Positions 31,963-41,446 of a stretch of 64,000 nt of DNA are shown here, piece after piece. The stretch is from Ferruginibacter sp. GTDB lineage: Bacteria > Bacteroidota > Bacteroidia > Chitinophagales > Chitinophagaceae. The position numbers and the translations under genes are program-made. The stretch covers positions 1 through 64,000 of the forward strand of contig JAEUVU010000015.1 in assembly GCA_016786725.1 (NCBI GenBank), given 5' to 3'. Within the stretch, counting starts at the first letter, position 1. Each line of letters starts with the position of its first letter. The notes beneath the pieces were generated by a model. The model was not told the DNA's origin. It worked only from the letters and a program-made list of their open reading frames with translations, and did not search any database.

Positions 31963-32904
31963 TTAATGCGGATCTCCCCATCCGTCTATTTTAAAATGCC
32001 CGTGAATAACCTGCATAAAGGTACAAAAGCCGGTATAGTTGCCACGGTCGGCAGTGCGTGGGTCGGTAATAGCGTTACCGCTATTATCCAGAACCGTAGC
32101 AGGGCTGCCGCCCATTTTGTGGCTCCATTTACCGTTACTTCCTTTGCGGTACCAGTGATAGTCATTGTTTGGATAGTTAACCAATGCTACCAGGTGGCCG
32201 GGACTGATGCATTTATTATCCTGGTTTGGCTTATCTATCAAACCATCGGCAACGGCTCCCATTTTTGCACTGATCTGCCCGGCTGGTACATTACAGGCAG
32301 AGAGATTGTTCCATTGCTGGCCCGATGCCCGGCCCGGCTGGCCATAGGTATCAGTACGATAGTTACTGGCATAGTTGTAACAATTGTTATTGCTGGTAAT
32401 ATTCCAGTCGGTGTTCCAGGCTGCCAGGTCGGCCGGCGGCGAGCAGGGGCAAACCGGCCTTAAGATAATGTCGTCCCTGAACAGGTCAATATTTTTGTAG
32501 TAGTTTTCGATGTACAGGCTTCTTTTATCAAGGTATTCTTTCATGAGCTTTTCTGTTGTTCTGCGAAAATCGGGAAGACCCTTTACTTCTTTCAGGCCTC
32601 TGAAATTATCGAACAAAAAAGATTCAAGTCCGCCTTCCGCCTTGGCAGCTTTACCTTCTGCATACACCATATCGTGGGCGTAATGTAATTTTTGAGGCAT
32701 GTCGGCAACCAGTTTTTTACCCTGTTGCTCGATCATGAGGCCGCGGTAGCCCAGTACAGAAGGAAAGGGAGTTGTTTTTTCGGTTTGCCTTTTTAATGTG
32801 CTAAACTTAAGTTTTTTAAAAAGTTCTTTGGTGGCAGCATCATCCAGTATCATGTAAGGATCGGTTCTTCCGCTGAACATGCTGAGTGTTAATTTTACCG
32901 GCAT
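31963..32904 (-). CDS. FSGR-domain protein fused to a papain-like (NlpC/C39-style) domain
   Basis: 313 residues, no signal peptide. Residues 1-70 carry the FSGR domain (MFSGRTDPYMIL at 9-20, PSVLGYRG at 48-55). A linker with helices follows. The C-terminal domain (about 165-305) has NCYNYAS (Cys175), GHLVALV (His237), DYHWYRKGSNGKWSHKMGG (His250, His262) and DNSGNAITDPRTAD. Cys before an aromatic helix followed by a His-bearing strand is typical of papain-like cysteine peptidases and amidases; the assignment is by pattern only. The next gene, a single-domain FSGR protein, starts 1 bp later. A secreted-effector or peptidase/partner pair is a plausible reading. Confidence 0.7.
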   Translation of the reverse strand: MPVKLTLSMFSGRTDPYMILDDAATKELFKKLKFSTLKRQTEKTTPFPSVLGYRGLMIEQQGKKLVADMPQKLHYAHDMVYAEGKAAKAEGGLESFLFDNFRGLKEVKGLPDFRRTTEKLMKEYLDKRSLYIENYYKNIDLFRDDIILRPVCPCSPPADLAAWNTDWNITSNNNCYNYASNYRTDTYGQPGRASGQQWNNLSACNVPAGQISAKMGAVADGLIDKPNQDNKCISPGHLVALVNYPNNDYHWYRKGSNGKWSHKMGGSPATVLDNSGNAITDPRTADRGNYTGFCTFMQVIHGHFKIDGWGDPH

Positions 32905-33008
32905 AAAATAATTTTTTGAGGTTAAGTAATCAACCCAAAATACTGCGGTTAACGTTCAGGTGCAATACCCTGTTAGTGGTATGTAAGATCAATAAAAGAA
33001 GATGAGGC

Positions 33009-34808
33009 TTAACTTTCCTTCGTTTTTTCCATCACAATTTTCTTTTTAAACAACCTGTCTCTTAATCCTTTGCCTGAAGCAGTAAGGCGGTTATGTGTGG
33101 TAAGGTAATGAATAACCTTATGCTCGAGCCAGTGATGAAGCGGTAATAATATGGCAGCAAGCAATATCATAAAGGCCAGGTCTTTCCAGGGTTCGCCTTC
33201 GGTAAGGCTGTAAATATTCTTTTTAAAGATGAGGAAGATGAATTCGAAGAACATAAGAAAGGCAAAGAAGCCAATCATCTTGATAGTGGCAGCAGAAACT
33301 TTGAACATACCCATCATCACCATTAAAATAAACAGGCTTGTTATGCCAATGGTAATAAGCATGTATTGAATGTTGTGCCGCTTGCGTTTTTTTTCCTGCA
33401 GTTCTTTTGCAATTCTGTCCTGGCGCTGCTGTTCATCATCTACTTCAATTTGTAAAAGGTCTTTTTCTTTGCCCAGTTTATCAAGGCTGTCTTTGTATTT
33501 AACATTAAGCGATGAATAATAATATGCTTCTTTGTAATTGCCCATGGCCTGGTAAAGCGAATCCAGTTCTGTGGCTACAAAGCTCATGGTTTGCAACTGG
33601 CGCAGGCTATCCGACAATTGTTTTGCTTTTAATAAATACCCCAGTGATTTATCATATTCTTTGGTTTTTTTATGCAGCATGCCCAACTGGTAATAATAAC
33701 CAAAGAGGTTGCTGGGGTTTACATCATGCTCAAAGAAGGGAGCTACTTTAGCATAATAGTATTTTGCAGAATCGTAGTTGCCCAGTTTGCTGTAGATAAA
33801 ACCGTAAGACTGATCAATAAAATGCCCGAAGTTTACGGTTTGCAAAAATTGTTTTAACTGTGGATGCTCATTAAAATAGGTCAAAGCTTTTTGCGGCTGA
33901 TCGGCAGCCAGGTAATTGTTTACAATGCTGCGGTAGGCCAGCGCTTTTATCGGTTCATATTTTATAGAGTCTGCCAGCTTTAACGATCTTTCGTACCAGG
34001 TCATGGCCATATCGTAGCTCTTTTTTGCAGTGTACAGGTCGCCGATCTTGGTAAGGTCCTGGATACGGGCATATACCGTTTGTCCGTTTTTTATAAAGTT
34101 CAGTTTATCGTAAGCCTTTACCTGGTAATCAATGGCTTTGTCGTAATCTTCAATGGCTGCATAAAAGCCTGATAACTTTGCGTAGGAGGCTCTGAGCAGA
34201 TAATCGTTGGCCAGGTCTTCGCCCATCCGGATTGCTGTCATAAAATTTTTAAGCGCCAGTATCTTTTCGTTGCGTGATAAATAAACCGAGCCATACTCGA
34301 GGTGTACACGGGCAGATAAACTATCATTTTTCACGAGCCCCATGTAAGAGTAGGCCTGGTTACAAAAATTCAATGCTTTCTCCAGGTCGGGCATACTCCT
34401 GTGTACTTCTGATAAAGACAGGTAAGCGCTGATCATCTGCTCATCCAGTTTATTTTTTTTTGCCAGCTCAAGCGCCTGGTTGTAATAACTGATGGCTTTA
34501 CTGATATTATCTTTTTTACCCGACAGGTAACCGTAACGCTCCCCATTGATGATCAATGACTTTACCATCAGTTTACGGTCCCGGCTTTCTTCGGCTACTT
34601 CAATCATCTGCTGGCCATATTTTTCTGCTTCGGCCAGGTTGCTGTTCATGAGTGTACGGCTCAGCATCCCCAGTATTTCGATCTTCCGCTCATTGGTGGT
34701 GGCTTTTGCCAGTTCTGTTTTAAAAGAGTCAACGATGGCAAACTGAGATTGTGCGAATGTGGTAAGCTTAATTAAAATAAAAAGCAGCAGCAGGTATATT
34801 TTTTGCAT
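33009..34808 (-). CDS. Exported TPR protein with C-terminal membrane block
   Basis: 599 residues. A signal peptide (MQKIYLLLLFILIKLTTFAQ) is followed by about ten TPR-like helical pairs (residues 30-430; for example KAISYYNQALELAKKNKLDE, ALNFCNQAYSYMGLVKNDS), then a Gln/Lys/Arg-rich coiled coil (445-475) and three membrane helices (about 478-498, 508-526, 545-565) with a basic tail. This resembles Bacteroidota TPR sensors that have lost their kinase. The adhesin gene ends 33 bp upstream of its start on the same strand, so co-transcription is likely. Partners unknown. Confidence 0.82.
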   Translation of the reverse strand: MQKIYLLLLFILIKLTTFAQSQFAIVDSFKTELAKATTNERKIEILGMLSRTLMNSNLAEAEKYGQQMIEVAEESRDRKLMVKSLIINGERYGYLSGKKDNISKAISYYNQALELAKKNKLDEQMISAYLSLSEVHRSMPDLEKALNFCNQAYSYMGLVKNDSLSARVHLEYGSVYLSRNEKILALKNFMTAIRMGEDLANDYLLRASYAKLSGFYAAIEDYDKAIDYQVKAYDKLNFIKNGQTVYARIQDLTKIGDLYTAKKSYDMAMTWYERSLKLADSIKYEPIKALAYRSIVNNYLAADQPQKALTYFNEHPQLKQFLQTVNFGHFIDQSYGFIYSKLGNYDSAKYYYAKVAPFFEHDVNPSNLFGYYYQLGMLHKKTKEYDKSLGYLLKAKQLSDSLRQLQTMSFVATELDSLYQAMGNYKEAYYYSSLNVKYKDSLDKLGKEKDLLQIEVDDEQQRQDRIAKELQEKKRKRHNIQYMLITIGITSLFILMVMMGMFKVSAATIKMIGFFAFLMFFEFIFLIFKKNIYSLTEGEPWKDLAFMILLAAILLPLHHWLEHKVIHYLTTHNRLTASGKGLRDRLFKKKIVMEKTKES

Positions 34809-34841
34809 GCCTTAAATTAAGCAATTTTATAAATAACCCTG

Positions 34842-37800
34842 TCATTTAAGTTTTTCTGTTAATTCTTTGAGTAAAATCTCCAGTTTTTCGATACGCTTAT
34901 TTTGCTGTTCAATTATAGCCTGCTGCTCCTGCATTCCTTTTACCAGCGGCACAACAAACTCTGCGTATCGTAAACCATAGAGATCGGTTTCGTTTTTAGG
35001 TTTATCAACACCACTAAACTCAAAGCCTATTTTTTTTGCAGCAGCTTCCACTTCCTGCGCAATAAAACCGGTGGTAATGTCAGAGTATGGGTTGCCATCA
35101 AGGAATTGCGGTACCATATTTTTATTTGCTGCTTCACTGATGATCTTTCTTCTGCGTTCATTTACACCATTGGCATCATTTATTTTATAGCGGTTTAGTT
35201 TGTAGGTTACCGGCCTTAGCTGGTTGATGAAATTAAGACCCGGCACATTTTCCTGTACGTTTTCTTTAAACCTTCCATCGGATATGTTACTCCAGTTTTG
35301 ATAACCACCAATAGAACCCACAAAAACATTCCCGATGCGTACCATATCGCTTCCGGTACCGGATGCATCAATACCTACACAGGTAACATTATACCGGTTG
35401 TTTGCATTGGGGCCTGTATTGTAACCCACGGCCGTGTTGTAAGCACCAATGGTATTTATCATAAGAGAGTTGGCGCCAATTACGGTGTTTTGAAAACCAA
35501 CCGTATTATTCATCAGCGCACTAAACCCTACTGCAGTGTTTACATTTCCGTTATCATTAGCATACAATGCATATTTTCCCATAGCGGTGTTCTCATTACC
35601 AATCGTGTTGTTATTAAGTGCATGATTGCCGTCTGCTGTGTTGCTGTTACCTGTTGAATTGTTGTTCAAAGCAAAATAGCCACTGGCTGTATTTTGATAG
35701 CCTGTTGTATTCACACTCAGTGCAAACATGCCATGTGCACTGTTATGGTAGCCCGATGTGTTTGAGTAAAGAGCCCCCTGGCCGGTTGCGGTATTAGCAT
35801 CTCCGGTTGTGTTTGAATACAGTGCTTCTTTTCCTGTTGCTGTATTATTACCGCCGGTAGTATTGGAATACAGGGCATAAAAGCCGGTTGCAGTGTTGTT
35901 GCCACCGTTGCTATTGGTACGAAGTGCCTGGTAGCCAGTGGCAGTATTATTAAATCCACCGATATTTAAAAACATTGCCTGGTAACCATTGGCAACATTG
36001 CCATCTCCATTGGTGTTAGAATACATAGCCTGGTAGCCCGCTGCCGTATTATTGTGGCCGAAGGTATTTGAATATAGTGCCTGGTACCCGCTGGCCACAT
36101 TAAAGTTGCCCGTTGTATTGCTATACATTACCTGGTATCCGTTTGCTGTATTATTATACCCGGTAGTATTTGAATAAAGAGATCCAACCCCAACTGAAAC
36201 ATTGTTTCCTCCGGTGGTGTTTGTGTACAATGCATTTTTCCCCAATGCTGTATTGTCATCACCACTGGTATTAGAATATAGCGCCCTCAAGCCATTAGCC
36301 GTATTGCCAGCACCAAATGTGCTTGCTCCCATGGCAAATGCACCAACGGCAGTATTATCAAAACCGCTGTTGGTTAACATAGCATTACTGCCAATAGCGG
36401 TATTATTACTGCCGGCGTTACCCAGGCTTAATACATTGTAACCAACTGCGGTATTATCATTTCCATTATTGGTTGACTGCAAGGTTTGATAACCAACTGC
36501 TGTATTAAATGAACCAATTGCATTAGCGTATAATGATTTATAACCAATGGCTGTAATACCATCAATGTTAAGGGAAGAGTACAGGGATTGATATCCTACA
36601 GCCGTGTTTGAATTTCCATTGGTATTATTGTAAAGTGACTGATAGCCGGTTGAAACATTTGATGCGCCTGCAATGTTATTGAATAATGCATGTTTTCCAA
36701 AAGCCGTATTTTCAATTCCGTTTTGATTGCTGTACATCGCACTCATACCCGCAGCAGTATTGCCCGATCCTATAAAATTACTCTGCATGGCAAAAGTGCC
36801 AAGGGCAGTATTTTCAACGCCGGCGTTATTGTTCATTAAGGTTTGAGCGCCAACGGCAGTATTATGGTTTGAATTTTGATTTGCACTTAGCGATGCATAC
36901 CCAACAGCCGTATTAAAAGCCCCGGTGTTATTAAAAAGCGATTGATATCCAAAAGCCGCATTACCAACGGCATTGGTATTTTGCAAAAGTGATTTGTATC
37001 CAAATGCGGTGCTGCCATCTGCAGTATTGTTTTGTAATGATTGATACCCGGTTGCTGTATTTCCGGAACCGCTTTGATTTATAGAAAGCGCCTGGTATCC
37101 GCTGGCAGTATTGTAATTACCTGTCTGGTTATTGCCCAAGGCAAAATATCCGGTTGCAGTATTTTCCTGACCCGTTGTATTTGCTCCCAGTGCGATATTA
37201 CCAGTTGCAGTATTTTTTTGTCCGCTTGTGTTGTAAACCAGGGCCCTGAACCCGGTTGCCGTATTGCCCGAACCAATATCATTTGCATTCAGCGCATTAA
37301 ACCCAATAGCTGTATTATCATTACCTACATTGGAATAAAGGGCGCCACTGCCAACCGCTGTGTTAAACTGCCCGATAAGGTTGCTGTACAAAGCCTGGTA
37401 CCCAACTGCCGTTTGGTCAATAGCTGCGGTATTTGAAAACAGCGCTTTAAAACCAATGGCAGTATTGCTGGTGCCGGTTGTATTTGCCGGCAGGCTCTTT
37501 TCTCCAAAACTGGTGTTCTTATTTGCAATATCAAGTTTACCTGCCTGGGCATTGTTGATTTTAAAAACTAGGCTCACGCTGTCTGTTGCACCAATAAAAT
37601 TTGTACCGGCCACCGTGCCGCTGTTTCCGGTAAGGTTCCAACTGTTGCCCGGTGTAACAGCATCAATTACTTTTACCCATTGTGTGCCGCTGTAATAGTA
37701 GTAACCAGCGCCACTGCCGCCTGCAATGGCTGCATTGGTATTGTACACCAGCAGGCTGGTTGCCGGTGTTACAATGGTTGTAACGTCAGTAATGCCCGTG

Positions 37801-37988
37801 AGATTTACCCTCGGGATGAGTATGCCTTTATTAGAACTGCTCACATCAAGCAGGGAAGAAATGTTAGCAGTTGCGCCTGTTGTATTGATGGCCACACTTT
37901 GTGCATAGCTGTGATAATTTGTTAGAAGGAAAACAAAAAGCGTAATTACTTTTAGTGCTGCGGGAGATTGAATAAAGATCTTTTTCAT
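34842..37988 (-). CDS. Giant repeat adhesin: 17-residue YadA-head-like repeats with S74 chaperone domain
   Basis: 1048 residues. Signal peptide to about SYAQ (30). An N-terminal region (31-157) precedes about 42 repeats of ~17 residues from 158 to ~870, consensus NTAxGYxALYxNTTGxx, as in the heads of trimeric autotransporters and phage-like fibres. The repeats drift (NTAVG, NTATG, NVASG) but keep period. Near 910, SDGRFKENVQ...LRPVTYKLN begins a Peptidase_S74 intramolecular chaperone domain that normally trimerises and cleaves itself off. The last 35 residues (EQQAIIEQQNKRIEKLEILL) form a coiled coil. A surface trimeric fibre is inferred. No outer-membrane anchor is visible, so export may use another route. 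Confidence 0.88.
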   Translation of the reverse strand: MKKIFIQSPAALKVITLFVFLLTNYHSYAQSVAINTTGATANISSLLDVSSSNKGILIPRVNLTGITDVTTIVTPATSLLVYNTNAAIAGGSGAGYYYYSGTQWVKVIDAVTPGNSWNLTGNSGTVAGTNFIGATDSVSLVFKINNAQAGKLDIANKNTSFGEKSLPANTTGTSNTAIGFKALFSNTAAIDQTAVGYQALYSNLIGQFNTAVGSGALYSNVGNDNTAIGFNALNANDIGSGNTATGFRALVYNTSGQKNTATGNIALGANTTGQENTATGYFALGNNQTGNYNTASGYQALSINQSGSGNTATGYQSLQNNTADGSTAFGYKSLLQNTNAVGNAAFGYQSLFNNTGAFNTAVGYASLSANQNSNHNTAVGAQTLMNNNAGVENTALGTFAMQSNFIGSGNTAAGMSAMYSNQNGIENTAFGKHALFNNIAGASNVSTGYQSLYNNTNGNSNTAVGYQSLYSSLNIDGITAIGYKSLYANAIGSFNTAVGYQTLQSTNNGNDNTAVGYNVLSLGNAGSNNTAIGSNAMLTNSGFDNTAVGAFAMGASTFGAGNTANGLRALYSNTSGDDNTALGKNALYTNTTGGNNVSVGVGSLYSNTTGYNNTANGYQVMYSNTTGNFNVASGYQALYSNTFGHNNTAAGYQAMYSNTNGDGNVANGYQAMFLNIGGFNNTATGYQALRTNSNGGNNTATGFYALYSNTTGGNNTATGKEALYSNTTGDANTATGQGALYSNTSGYHNSAHGMFALSVNTTGYQNTASGYFALNNNSTGNSNTADGNHALNNNTIGNENTAMGKYALYANDNGNVNTAVGFSALMNNTVGFQNTVIGANSLMINTIGAYNTAVGYNTGPNANNRYNVTCVGIDASGTGSDMVRIGNVFVGSIGGYQNWSNISDGRFKENVQENVPGLNFINQLRPVTYKLNRYKINDANGVNERRRKIISEAANKNMVPQFLDGNPYSDITTGFIAQEVEAAAKKIGFEFSGVDKPKNETDLYGLRYAEFVVPLVKGMQEQQAIIEQQNKRIEKLEILLKELTEKLK

Positions 37989-38082
37989 CCTGCTTATTTT
38001 AAGTTGGTTAAGAAGGCGTATTTACTAACTAAAGGTATTGCTTAATTTGTGCGTAAGCAACCGGAAAGGCTGGCAAAAAGAA

Positions 38083-38103
38083 GCCAAAGCTTTAAGCTTT
38101 GGC
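38083..38103 (-). terminator. Hairpin downstream of the MoxR-like operon
   Basis: GCCAAAGC-TTTAA-GCTTTGGC; on the minus strand it is followed by TTCTTTTT. It lies between the MoxR-like gene and the adhesin gene. A second hairpin, CCGTCAG/CTGACGG (38152-38177), precedes it. Confidence 0.6.
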
Positions 38104-38185
38104 AATATTGCTTTTAAAGCCAATTAAAAACATCTTCGTGGAAATAAACCGCCGTCAGGGCCGGTAGCCGCTGACGGGGTTAAAA

Positions 38186-39715
38186 TCATCCATTAAAATC
38201 ATCTGCATCAAAATCTTCTTCACTAAAATGTTGAGTGCCGATGTTAAGCATGCTGCCCATCAGGTCTTTAAATTCAATTTTACCTTCCAGTATTTTTTTG
38301 CTGATGAGTGAATGTGCTGCCAGGCCATGTAAAACAAATTCCATCAGCAAGGCATTCTCTTTATCATTGGCGGCATTGAAATATTTTTTTACCAGGGCGT
38401 ACAATCCATCTACTTTGTACAGTAATTGAATTTTTTCTTCATCCTTTGTTTCAAAAAAAGTGTTGAGTGTATTACCAGCATCAAACCAGCGTGTAATGGC
38501 CTTGTAGGGATTTTCTTCGGGGGTTGTTTCCTTGCCTCTTTTCTTTTTTAATGTATCAGGATTTGGAAAATACAATCCAAATTGTGTGCGGATGGAACGC
38601 TCCAGTAAATTAAAAGCAACCTGGTAAGGTCCTTCCTGTTCTCCTTCGTACACTAATTCTATTTTACCGGTGATGGAGGGAATGATGCCGATAAGATCGC
38701 TCAGCCAAACCTGTGTTTCAGTTTCGTTATTGATCAATGCTCTTCTTTCAGCAGCGCTGATGGCATTTTCGTAAGCGCTGATGCTGAGCCTGGCGCTTAC
38801 GCCGCTTTTTTTATCAACCAACTCACTGCCACGGGCTTCAAAAGCAACCTGCTCGATCAATCTTTTTATCAGATCGCTCACTTTTACTTTTTGTTGCTGT
38901 GCATCATTGATGGCAGCTTCCTGTTCCGTTATCTCTAAAGCTGTTTCCAAAGATTTTGGATAGTGGGTGAGTATCTGGCTTTCAATTCTGTCTTTAAGTG
39001 GAGTTACAATACTTCCACGGTTTGTGTAATCTTCAGGATTGGCTGTAAACACAAATAAAACATCCAACGGTAATCTTAATTTAAAACCACGTATCTGGAG
39101 GTCGCCTTCTTCTAAAATATTAAAAAGCGATACCTGTATCCTTGCCTGCAGATCGGGCAGTTCATTAATTACAAAAATGCAGCGGTTGCTGCGTGGGATG
39201 ATGCCGTAATGCAAAACCCTTTCATCTGCAAAACTAAGTTTAAGGTTAGCCGCTTTTATGGGGTCAATATCGCCGATAAGATCGGCAACGCTTACATCGG
39301 GTGTTGCAAGTTTTTCTCCATAGCGCTGACTGCGGTGCAGCCAGTCAATAGGAGTATGATCTCCCTTTTCTTCTATTAAGTCAATTGCAAAACGTGATAC
39401 CGGTTGCAAGGGATCATCATTAATTTCACTGCCTGCAATTACCGGAATATATTCATCCAGCAGGTCTGTCATCTGCCGGGCCATGCGTGTTTTTGCCTGT
39501 CCACGTAAGCCTAAGAATAAAATATTGTGCTGAGATAATAATGCCCGCTCTGTATCGGGTATCACCGAATCTTCGTAACCCAAAATGCCGGGAAAAGGAT
39601 TTTCTTTTGCCTGGATCTTTTTGATAAGGTTTTCACGGATCTCCTGCTTGATACTTTTTGAAACATAGCCGCCCTGTTTTAATTCGCCTAAGGTTTTGAT
39701 TTTAGTACTATCCAT
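38186..39715 (-). CDS. MoxR/Mg-chelatase-I-like AAA+ ATPase
   Basis: 509 residues. AAA+ core: Walker A GLRGQAKT (69-76), Walker B-type FVINELPDL (181-189, Asn where Asp is usual), sensor-1 FVFTANPEDYTNRG and an arginine-bearing TPLKDRI. The INELPDL form is, from memory, typical of this subfamily (BchI-like with vWA partners). The C-terminal third is helical. With the vWA gene product it should form a chaperone-like pair that remodels or inserts a cofactor into a client protein. Its start overlaps the end of the ExbD-like gene by 8 bp, so the three genes are one operon. Confidence 0.88.
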   Translation of the reverse strand: MDSTKIKTLGELKQGGYVSKSIKQEIRENLIKKIQAKENPFPGILGYEDSVIPDTERALLSQHNILFLGLRGQAKTRMARQMTDLLDEYIPVIAGSEINDDPLQPVSRFAIDLIEEKGDHTPIDWLHRSQRYGEKLATPDVSVADLIGDIDPIKAANLKLSFADERVLHYGIIPRSNRCIFVINELPDLQARIQVSLFNILEEGDLQIRGFKLRLPLDVLFVFTANPEDYTNRGSIVTPLKDRIESQILTHYPKSLETALEITEQEAAINDAQQQKVKVSDLIKRLIEQVAFEARGSELVDKKSGVSARLSISAYENAISAAERRALINNETETQVWLSDLIGIIPSITGKIELVYEGEQEGPYQVAFNLLERSIRTQFGLYFPNPDTLKKKRGKETTPEENPYKAITRWFDAGNTLNTFFETKDEEKIQLLYKVDGLYALVKKYFNAANDKENALLMEFVLHGLAAHSLISKKILEGKIEFKDLMGSMLNIGTQHFSEEDFDADDFNG

Positions 39716-40208
39716 TTTTTGTTTTCTTTATTAAGTTGATCTTGTCCGTTTCCTCCTGGGTTATTTCTGCTTCTTTATAATGCCCTGCAGGTACTTCATT
39801 TTTTGACATTTCATCCAACATATCAATTACATTTTTGAATGTGGTACTCCCGTCACTTTTGATAACGAACATCAGGTCATCCGGGTTGATGCCTTCCTTA
39901 TATGCCTTGATAAATGCACCTGCATAATCACGATTTATTGTGTTTAGGGTTCCGGTAAAAGGCCCTACATAGTAATATATATCCTTACCCTCTGTAAGTA
40001 AAAATGTGAGTGTAGTGAATGAAACTTCCCTGGCATCCGTTGCATCAGTTGATGAAGATGAAGGCTTTGTCGTCGTGGATGTTTCATTTGTGATCCTGTC
40101 TGACGGTTCTATCAACTTATCTATTTTATCCTTGTTTTTATCATAAATAAACAGCACCCCCCGTGCTATCAATACAACTACAATAAAGAAAGTGGCTAAT
40201 TTTTGCAT
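39708..40208 (-). CDS. ExbD/TolR-like single-pass membrane protein in the MoxR-vWA operon
   Basis: 166 residues. An N-terminal helix (about 4-21) is followed by a Ser/Thr/Lys-rich linker (38-60) and a C-terminal domain containing DDLMFVIKSDGSTTFKNVIDMLDEM. This closely resembles the periplasmic signature of Bacteroidota ExbD (FVVIKPxxxxxYKNxVDxLDEM). The conserved membrane Asp of ExbD is not visible in the helix, so it is probably not a proton-driven motor subunit. It lies between the vWA and AAA+ genes, overlapping the latter by 8 bp. It may anchor the ATPase-vWA pair at the membrane. Confidence 0.7.
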   Translation of the reverse strand: MQKLATFFIVVVLIARGVLFIYDKNKDKIDKLIEPSDRITNETSTTTKPSSSSTDATDAREVSFTTLTFLLTEGKDIYYYVGPFTGTLNTINRDYAGAFIKAYKEGINPDDLMFVIKSDGSTTFKNVIDMLDEMSKNEVPAGHYKEAEITQEETDKINLIKKTKNG

Positions 40209-40226
40209 AGCTGATTTTTTTTAGTT

Positions 40227-41324
40227 TTAAAATACCGTTTTTCTTTTCCCGCTTTCAAAATCTTTAAATATAAATGCACCCAGTTTATCCAGCGATGCAA
40301 AAAAAGCTTTACCATTATTGGTTTCAGTAAATTCCTGCACAAAGCGCTGCAGGTAGGGGTCAGATGCGATCATGAAAGTGGTGATAGGGATCTTTAATTT
40401 TTTACATTGTGTTGCCAGGCTCATACAGCGGTTCAATATCTTCCTGTCAACACCCCAGCTGTTTTTGTAATAACGCTTGCCAACTTTTAAACAGGTTGGT
40501 TTGCCGTCTGTTATCATAAATATTTGTTTATTAGGGTTGCGGCGCCTTCTTAAAATATCCATCGCCAGTTCTAATCCCGCAACGGTGTTGGTATGATAAG
40601 GACCAACCTGCAGGTAGGGCAGGTCTTTAATTTCAATGGGCCAGGCATCGTTACCAAACACAACAATATCCAAAGTGTCTTTAGGATATTTGGTTTGTAT
40701 CAATTCGCTCAAAGCCATCGCCACTTTTTTGGCAGGTGTTATCCTGTCTTCTCCATATAAAATCATAGAGTGGGAGATATCTATCATTAAAACCGTTGAG
40801 GTTTGCGATTTAAAATCGGTTTCTCTTATCTCCAGGTCATCTTCCTGCATTTTAAAACTATCAATACCGTGGTTGATCTGGGCATTGCGGATGCTGTTGG
40901 TAAAATCAATCTGCTCCATGGTATCGCCAAACTGGAAGGGCCTTGTTTCGGGATTGATCTCATCGCCACCGCCTGGTTTAAAAGTTTGATGATTGCCTTG
41001 CTTTGTTTTCTTAAGCTTGCCAAAAATTTCTTCCAGGCTTTTTTTGCGGATGCCCTGCTCGGTTTTGGGAGTAATTTTTATTTCGCCTCTTTCATTGGCA
41101 TCGTCAATGTATCCTTTGGCTTTCAGGTCGTCCACAAAATCGCCGATGCCATATTCATTGTTGGTAAGGTTGTATTCTTTGTCCAGTTCATTCAGCCATT
41201 GCATAGCCTCATTAAAATCGCCGTTGGTGTAGGTGAGGAGCTGTAAAAAAAGGTTCAGCAAAGTCTCAAAAGGAGATTTGCTATTTGTATTGGGATCGAA
41301 TTTTGAAAAGTTATATCCTAACAA
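40227..41324 (-). CDS. von Willebrand factor A domain protein (CoxE/BchD-like)
   Basis: 365 residues. The start is TTG at 41324; a stop lies four codons upstream and the next Met is far inside, so TTG is the only start that keeps the MLGYNFSKFDP N-terminus. The N-terminal half is helical with a Lys-rich linker. The vWA domain (about 175-355) has an intact MIDAS metal site: DISHS (Asp182, Ser184, Ser186), a later Thr, and MITDGKPT. It is the first gene of the operon, 18 bp before the ExbD-like gene, and is the expected partner of the MoxR-like ATPase. Confidence 0.88.
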   Translation of the reverse strand: MLGYNFSKFDPNTNSKSPFETLLNLFLQLLTYTNGDFNEAMQWLNELDKEYNLTNNEYGIGDFVDDLKAKGYIDDANERGEIKITPKTEQGIRKKSLEEIFGKLKKTKQGNHQTFKPGGGDEINPETRPFQFGDTMEQIDFTNSIRNAQINHGIDSFKMQEDDLEIRETDFKSQTSTVLMIDISHSMILYGEDRITPAKKVAMALSELIQTKYPKDTLDIVVFGNDAWPIEIKDLPYLQVGPYHTNTVAGLELAMDILRRRRNPNKQIFMITDGKPTCLKVGKRYYKNSWGVDRKILNRCMSLATQCKKLKIPITTFMIASDPYLQRFVQEFTETNNGKAFFASLDKLGAFIFKDFESGKRKTVF

Positions 41325-41446
41325 GGGAGTTATTGGTTAATAGTTCATGTATATTTGGTGTAAACCAGGTTTGGCAAAGAGCCATGCACCATCAACTAAA
41401 TTACGAAACATTTAAAGGAACTCTTTTGTTTGATTGTTAAATAAAT

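Noticed and set aside
31963..32904. Plus-strand frame 31933-32463 as a gene
   Set aside because: It is antisense to the FSGR/papain-like gene, whose motifs are clear, and its own content is unremarkable.
34842..37988. Regular 51-bp repeats suggesting a CRISPR-like or tandem-repeat array
   Set aside because: The repeats are one continuous coding frame with drifting codons, no unique spacers, and a signal peptide and S74 domain at the ends.
34842..37988. Prophage, because of the S74 fibre domain
   Set aside because: No capsid, tail, terminase, portal or integrase gene lies nearby; the signal peptide points to a cellular surface protein.
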